Source: Desulfitobacterium sp050251735 (GTDB lineage: Bacteria > Bacillota > Desulfitobacteriia > Desulfitobacteriales > Desulfitobacteriaceae). From it: DNA of 64,000 nt. This document shows, in pieces, positions 61,001 through 64,000 of this stretch. Each line of letters starts with the position of its first letter. Positions within the stretch are counted from its first letter, which is position 1. The notes under the pieces were generated by a model. The model had not been told where the DNA came from, made no database searches, and saw only the letters and a list, made by a program, of their open reading frames with translations. Made by a program: the position numbers and the translations under genes. The stretch is taken from NCBI GenBank assembly GCA_050251735.1, contig JBFWMF010000001.1, positions 186,001-250,000 of the forward strand. Reading direction: 5' to 3'.

Positions 61001-61620
61001 TGGGCCCTGTGAACCAAGCGGCCATCGAGGAGTTCCCCAAGCTTCACGAGCGTTTTGAGTTTTTATCCGTGCAAAAGCTAGATCTCGAAGAGGCGAATGA
61101 CTCCCTCCACGACTTGATCGGTGAATTGGATGTAACCATGGCCGAACGCTTTAAAGAAGGCTTTACAGCAGTCAATGAGGCCTTTCAAGTGGTCTTCAAA
61201 GAGCTGTTCAATGGCGGCTTTGCCGAACTGCGGCTAGTCGATCCGGACAATCTTCTGGAGACAGGGGTAGAGATTATCGCACAGCCACCCGGCAAGAAAG
61301 CCCAGCTTCTTTCCCTGCTGTCCGGGGGAGAACGGGCTCTCACAGCCATTGGCTTGCTCTTTGCCCTGCTTAAAGTGAAGCCGAGCCCCTTCTGTATTCT
61401 TGATGAGATCGAAGCTTCCTTGGATGATGCTAACGTGAGTCGCTTCGCTCAATATGTCCATCGTCTAGCTAATTCGACTCAGTTCCTAGTCATCTCCCAC
61501 CGTAAAGGAACCATGGAAGCAGCCGATGTGCTCTATGGTATATCCATGGAGGAGTCGGGTGTATCTAAGCTTCTTTCTGTCAAGTTAGCGGAGCAAGATA
61601 AGGATAGCCAGACAGCATGA
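58024..61620 (+). CDS. smc: Chromosome condensation protein Smc
   Basis: The 1198-residue product has the SMC layout: Walker A GPNGSGKSNVADAIRWVLGE near residue 40, a long coiled coil, a hinge (about 515-680), a second coiled coil, and the C-terminal signature LLSGGERALTAIGLLFALL plus Walker B FCILDEIEASLDD. With ScpA and ScpB it organises the chromosome; those genes are not here. ftsY usually follows in Firmicutes but does not here. It overlaps rnc. Confidence 0.96.
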   Translation: MAKAAALPVFLKSITIQGFKSFADRVKLELGHGLSVVVGPNGSGKSNVADAIRWVLGEQSAKNLRGSKMEDVIFAGSSVRRPVGMAEVSLVFDNTTGIFPLDYQEVVITRRVYRDGEGQYFINRSSCRLKDIHELFMDTGAGKEGFSIIGQGRVEELLNQKSEDRRTMLEEASGITKYRMRKREALKRLDETERNLERIRDILVEIEGQLGPLEEQAAIAKEAVELTSEQKALEIEIVTHDLKEVRTKLTSSAQDTEELQAAIAATVAALGQKESEILYSKVNLNQADEKIQKQQETTYAIDQSLNEIIQEIRLRQEREGYLGEQISRVTTEVKDNEEKVRGSAEQLRSVESRKSLLLKTIQESNQTLQEDEQRYAEAKAKNGLEELEALRGNLALVQKELTESAAEISRVTHQIDTLGASQNQWVSEKKDKEASLATYEQEEEVILDQIKVQEDRHQDSRQELEKIQLDLTQLREQNKVKQSELRQWSGELEKKSARYHALKNLEDSLEGYQRGVRELMQAKKKGVAACQQLCGTLADLLQVEERHEVAIEVALGGGIQNIVAETEKGAKEAVHYLKTHNLGRATFLPLDVIQGGQTNVAKEVANDPGFIGLAVNLITFQEKYRKAFESQLGRIVVVADMEAATRVARASGYRARIVTLDGDQVHPGGSLTGGSYQRKGANILGRSRELQELQQECDVRRGQLRKLEEEINLLNTRMQRQEEGLKALAGEEQELKSALAVLRTNQLNLHEQIQRLKAEITDLNLRLDGMNQEGEELLRQKTRREEEQLQLKARLHEAEGALSLQEEQNQKASRELEVFQESLTQAKIQAAKWEQELKQATERIEEGQAILLESNLLLEQKRQDLVELEEGKARIVQEQRDWDTQRQEAAERQQQAQEMLVALRQEREVLSKELMEQERLAQNQRQEQQGLEQKLHNLEVRLARWDAEWETGYKRLQEEFVLTWEEAQAYHTERSQGGLTARVQEIKQRLESLGPVNQAAIEEFPKLHERFEFLSVQKLDLEEANDSLHDLIGELDVTMAERFKEGFTAVNEAFQVVFKELFNGGFAELRLVDPDNLLETGVEIIAQPPGKKAQLLSLLSGGERALTAIGLLFALLKVKPSPFCILDEIEASLDDANVSRFAQYVHRLANSTQFLVISHRKGTMEAADVLYGISMEESGVSKLLSVKLAEQDKDSQTA

Positions 61621-61675
61621 GATGTTTGCGTAACTTTGGATGGGTCTAAATAGGCCTAATGAATAGATGAAATGG

Positions 61676-61714
61676 AAAAGGATACCTCTCTTTTAAAGGG
61701 AGGTATCCTTTTCA
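61676..61714. terminator. Terminator after smc
   Basis: Arms AAAAGGATACCTC and GAGGTATCCTTTT form a stem of 13 or more bp and end in T-rich sequence. Symmetrical A- and T-flanks allow use in both directions. Confidence 0.82.
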
Positions 61715-61734
61715 TTAATAAAAGTTAAAATATG

Positions 61735-61773
61735 TGTAACCTTTACCCCTTCTCAGATCATCTTATCTATGAA
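61735..61773 (+). promoter_or_regulatory. Two-block motif upstream of the secreted-protein gene
   Basis: TGTAACCTTT (61735-61744) and TCTATGAA (61766-61773) are separated by 21 nt. The same two blocks with the same gap recur at 63669-63707. TGTAACC is like ECF sigma -35 elements. It may be the target of the adjacent ECF sigma factor. Confidence 0.6.
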
Positions 61774-61809
61774 CACATATGAACAGAATAAAGAAAGAAG
61801 GGATAAACT

Positions 61810-62235
61810 ATGAAAAAGTACTTAGTCATTCTGCTTGCGGTATCTCTATTTCTCATGGGTGCAAATCCGATCATGGCATCATCTCAACAACAGAACACGA
61901 TAATCTCTCCTCAAGCCTACATAACGATAACAGGAGGTAATTGTGCCATTAACAGTAATGGAGATGGAACGATTAATATCTCTGGTTCAACGACAACGGT
62001 ATATCCGGTAGATAAAATTGGCCTTACACTGCACTTGCAATATTTATCAGGTGGAAGCTGGTATAATCTTAATTCCTATACTTTCAGTGACTACGAATCA
62101 GCATATATTTCCGCTAGCAAACTGCTCAGAGTGTCCAGTGGCTTTTACTACCGCGTAGTTGCTGAGCATACATCCCTTGATGGCGCGATCAATGAACGTG
62201 GGCAATCATACACAAGTATGGTTTATGTTCCTTGA
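61810..62235 (+). CDS. Secreted protein of unknown function
   Basis: The 141-residue product has a clear signal peptide (MKKYLVILLAVSLFLMGANP, cleavage probably near residues 22-25). The mature part is small and beta-rich, with Ser, Thr, Tyr and Gly: ITITGGNCAINSNGDGTINISGSTTTVY, LTLHLQYLSGGSWYNL and YYRVVAEHTSLDGA. It resembles small clostridial secreted proteins of the DUF6147 kind; that assignment is tentative. A GAAAGAAGGG site precedes the ATG. Its upstream motif suggests control by the facing ECF sigma factor. Confidence 0.75.
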   Translation: MKKYLVILLAVSLFLMGANPIMASSQQQNTIISPQAYITITGGNCAINSNGDGTINISGSTTTVYPVDKIGLTLHLQYLSGGSWYNLNSYTFSDYESAYISASKLLRVSSGFYYRVVAEHTSLDGAINERGQSYTSMVYVP

Positions 62236-62275
62236 CTAATAATGAAGAATTGCTGTTATACATTCTGAATCTCGC

Positions 62276-62314
62276 AAAGGACAGCTTTTGGCATCAGACA
62301 GAAGCTGTCTTCTA
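62276..62314. terminator. Hairpin between convergent genes
   Basis: GACAGCTT / AAGCTGTC arms (62280-62287 and 62302-62309) lie between the secreted-protein gene and the anti-sigma gene. T-rich sequence follows on the + strand. Confidence 0.5.
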
Positions 62315-62323
62315 TTGTTAAAT

Positions 62324-63079
62324 TTACGATATTGATTCTGCAATCTTTATTAGTTCTTCCCTTGGAATTTTCCCCGTCAGCTGATTGAGTAGGCTCTTTG
62401 ATTCCCAATTTAGTTTGGTTAATCCGGACTTATGATTAAACAATACAGCGGGTCGCCCGGCTATTGATATTTCTTCAGCTAAAGTGTCATCAGAATCATA
62501 TAATGACCCTCTTGAAGCAGAAGAGCCTAATTTGCTCTGTTCAAAGATGATACTATTCCCTTCAAACACATAATGAATCGTTACCTTTTCATGATTTGAG
62601 CCTAAAAAAGTAACTGTTATTTTCTCGGCCTTAGATCCTTCTGGCAAATAATTGGGGAGAGATAAAGTGAAGGAAATCATGGATTGTGCCTCTTCGAGGG
62701 TAACTTCCTTTTCGATATTAATACTCAAATCTTGAACAGTCGGTTTATCTGAACTAGGACTATGTTGATAACTCTCAATTTGGCTATGAGTAGACTTCCC
62801 AGTGATCACGCTGAAAAGTTCCATAAACTTCTCGCCAAAAGCTTGCGCGTACGTTGGTTTAAATAACAGACTACTTATTACAATGAAAATTACTGCTGCC
62901 CAAGTAATATTACGATACCTTTTTGAGGGGAAAGTTTCTTTATCATCTACCTCTTCTGACTGAAGTCGTTTTTGGAACTTGAGCCATTGCTCATCAACAT
63001 CCGGAACCTTAATGTCTTCTAACTCCCTAGCAACCTTATTTTGTATGTATTCATCCAGCTGAGATTCAGATAAAGTCAT
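62324..63079 (-). CDS. Anti-sigma-like membrane protein with DUF4367-type domain
   Basis: The 251-residue product starts MTLSESQLDEYIQNKV after GGGGGTGG. It has an N-terminal cytoplasmic segment (1-75), a single membrane helix (about 80-98, NITWAAVIFIVISSLLF), and an extracellular domain resembling DUF4367 (SFTLSLPNYLPEGSKAEKITV ... AGRPAVLFNHKSG). Its gene overlaps the ECF sigma gene by 14 bp, the standard sign of a sigma/anti-sigma pair. It probably holds the sigma factor at the membrane until a cell-surface signal arrives. Confidence 0.82.
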   Translation of the reverse strand: MTLSESQLDEYIQNKVARELEDIKVPDVDEQWLKFQKRLQSEEVDDKETFPSKRYRNITWAAVIFIVISSLLFKPTYAQAFGEKFMELFSVITGKSTHSQIESYQHSPSSDKPTVQDLSINIEKEVTLEEAQSMISFTLSLPNYLPEGSKAEKITVTFLGSNHEKVTIHYVFEGNSIIFEQSKLGSSASRGSLYDSDDTLAEEISIAGRPAVLFNHKSGLTKLNWESKSLLNQLTGKIPREELIKIAESIS

Positions 63080-63617
63080 TATTGCCACCCCCTTGCAGAT
63101 AATCAAAAGCGTCGTTATATTTCTGTCTAAACCTACTTTTTGCTCTATGAAGCCTTACCTTTACATTGGGTATACTTATATTCATGATAGAAGATATTTC
63201 TCCCAAAGATAAATCTGCATAGTATTTCAACGCGAGGACTTGTGCGTCCTGAGGCTTAAGCTTACTAAAGATATCATCCATATCAAGGTTGAGCTCCACA
63301 TCTAAGAAGTCCTTGTCCGAGGAAGCATCAGTGATGGCTAATTCTTCAAATGGTATCACGTTTGCTTGTTTTCTATAGAAACCTTTCGCTTCGTTGATAG
63401 CAATGACCGTTACCCAAGAAGAGAATTTCTCTTTATCAGCAAGTGTGTCAATTTTCTTGAATGCAATCATAAAAGCTTGTTGAACTGCTTCCTCTGCAAT
63501 ATATTGATCTTTTATGTAGAAGTAAACAATTTTATAGATCTTCCTATAATGGTTTTTAAATAATATTTCAAACATGGCATGTGCGCTACTATCCAATATT
63601 TCTACACTCTCCTCCAT
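63066..63617 (-). CDS. ECF-type RNA polymerase sigma factor
   Basis: The 183-residue product has sigma region 2 (FEILFKNHYRKIYKIVYFYI, AEEAVQQAFMIAFKKID) and region 4 (LKPQDAQVLALKYYADLSLGEISSIMNISIPNVKVRLHRAKSRFRQ). It lacks regions 1 and 3, as in ECF factors. It would direct RNA polymerase to stress-type promoters. It is co-transcribed with its anti-sigma. Its targets may carry the TGTAACCTTT motif found twice nearby. Confidence 0.93.
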   Translation of the reverse strand: MEESVEILDSSAHAMFEILFKNHYRKIYKIVYFYIKDQYIAEEAVQQAFMIAFKKIDTLADKEKFSSWVTVIAINEAKGFYRKQANVIPFEELAITDASSDKDFLDVELNLDMDDIFSKLKPQDAQVLALKYYADLSLGEISSIMNISIPNVKVRLHRAKSRFRQKYNDAFDYLQGGGNNDFI

Positions 63618-63668
63618 GAAACCTTATAATCCCCAGATAAGATATATTTATGAAAATTATAACATAAG

Positions 63669-63707
63669 TGTAACCTTTTGGGGTAGTTATTCACCCTACT
63701 CTATGAA
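63669..63707 (+). promoter_or_regulatory. Two-block motif, second copy
   Basis: TGTAACCTTT (63669-63678) and TCTATGAA (63700-63707) with the same 21-nt gap and orientation as at 61735-61773. It points toward the right edge of the window, upstream of and divergent from the sigma gene. Confidence 0.6.
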
Positions 63708-63839
63708 GGGGAATAAAGGGTGGAGTAAGATATATGATTGTGTAATTCTTTCAGGAATAATTTGAATATAGACGGATAAAAAGGCATGGTAGATCTTTAG
63801 GAAAACAAGTTGGTGGAGTTGTTGGACTTAAGAACAATA

Positions 63840-64000
63840 ATGGAAAAACTCTCGTTAAGTCACCTCTTCCTCGCGAGGGTATACCCTTTCAAATTCGACA
63901 GCGTCAAATTTTGCGACCATAAATCTAAATTCCCTATATTTAAACCTCTAAAGGAGAATGTAGATGAGTATCTGATATTTTTATTTGTCATTGGCTTGAG
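63840..64000 (+). other. Open frame running off the right edge, unassigned
   Basis: From the ATG at 63840 a frame stays open to the end of the window (53 codons, beginning MEKLSLSHLFLARVYPF and ending in a hydrophobic stretch). There is no ribosome-binding site and no recognised similarity. An overlapping start-less frame (about 63761-63922) is also open. Either could be a gene remnant or chance; the region between the sigma gene and the edge is otherwise empty. Confidence 0.2.

Noticed and set aside
61766..61773. TCTATGAA as an ECF -10 box
   Set aside because: It lies 31 bp from the start of TGTAAC, against about 23 for known ECF promoters, so I report the pair as a motif and not as a defined promoter.
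63574..63765. Plus-strand open frame antisense to the ECF sigma start
   Set aside because: No ribosome-binding site, covers the divergent control region, and resembles no protein.

Overview
The window reads as a chromosome segment of a spore-forming anaerobic Firmicute of the Clostridia, most like Desulfitobacterium or a close Peptococcaceae relative. That placement is inferred from gene content and order: spore protease gpr, ylbJ, a SASP-like peptide, an FhaA/FhaB/PrpC/SEDS/PBP/PknB cluster, and a FapR/PlsX/FabH/FabK lipid cluster. No 16S gene is present to confirm it. Almost all genes are on the + strand, tightly packed, often with ATGA or GTGA overlaps. No rRNA, tRNA, CRISPR array or intact transposase was found.

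Layout. 1-0.66 kb: two broken, divergently oriented genes (ABC ATPase and TetR regulator) joined by a deletion. 0.8-5.2 kb: yicC, remA, gmk, rpoZ, coaBC, metK. 5.3-9.7 kb, minus strand: a 5'-truncated MFS transporter, a gamma-glutamyltransferase-like protein, and uraA behind a PyrR attenuator. 9.9-17.1 kb: ybjQ, priA, def, fmt, rsmB, rlmN, with a structured repeat between def and fmt. 17.1-25.95 kb: fhaA, fhaB, prpC, a SEDS protein, a PBP, pknB, rsgA, rpe, thiN, a cell-wall and signalling block. 26-33.8 kb: hslO, rpmB (minus), asp23, a FakA-like protein, sdaAB, sdaAA, recG. 33.9-39.9 kb: a mini SASP, an M23 peptidase, gpr (minus), rsmD, a coiled-coil protein, ylbJ (minus), a patatin. 40.2-42.2 kb: ackA, yceD, rpmF. 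42.2-48.4 kb: a block set between rpmF and fapR, holding a Ric-like protein, a CPG-type P1B ATPase and a separate metal-binding domain protein under Crp/Fnr-type sites, then Ku and LigD for end joining. 48.5-61.6 kb: fapR, plsX, fabH, fabK, two palindromic elements, fabD, fabG, acpP, a second FabK-like protein, fabF, rnc, smc. 61.8-63.6 kb: a secreted protein and an ECF sigma/anti-sigma pair facing it.

Most notable. (1) A repeat of about 215 bp occurs twice, inverted and about 39 kb apart (13364-13576 and 52473-52690). Between the copies several helices have changed sequence but stayed complementary, which points to selection for a fold: a candidate undescribed structured RNA or palindromic mobile element. 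(2) A different long-hairpin element lies beside the second copy (52205-52445). (3) Two palindromic TTGATYTRRRTCAA sites sit at exactly the same distance from a -10 box, as in class II Fnr promoters, tying the Ric-like gene/P-type ATPase and the metal-binding-domain gene into one regulon. (4) A two-block motif with an identical 21-nt gap occurs on both sides of the ECF sigma operon. (5) A perfect 44-bp palindrome lies at 8171-8214.
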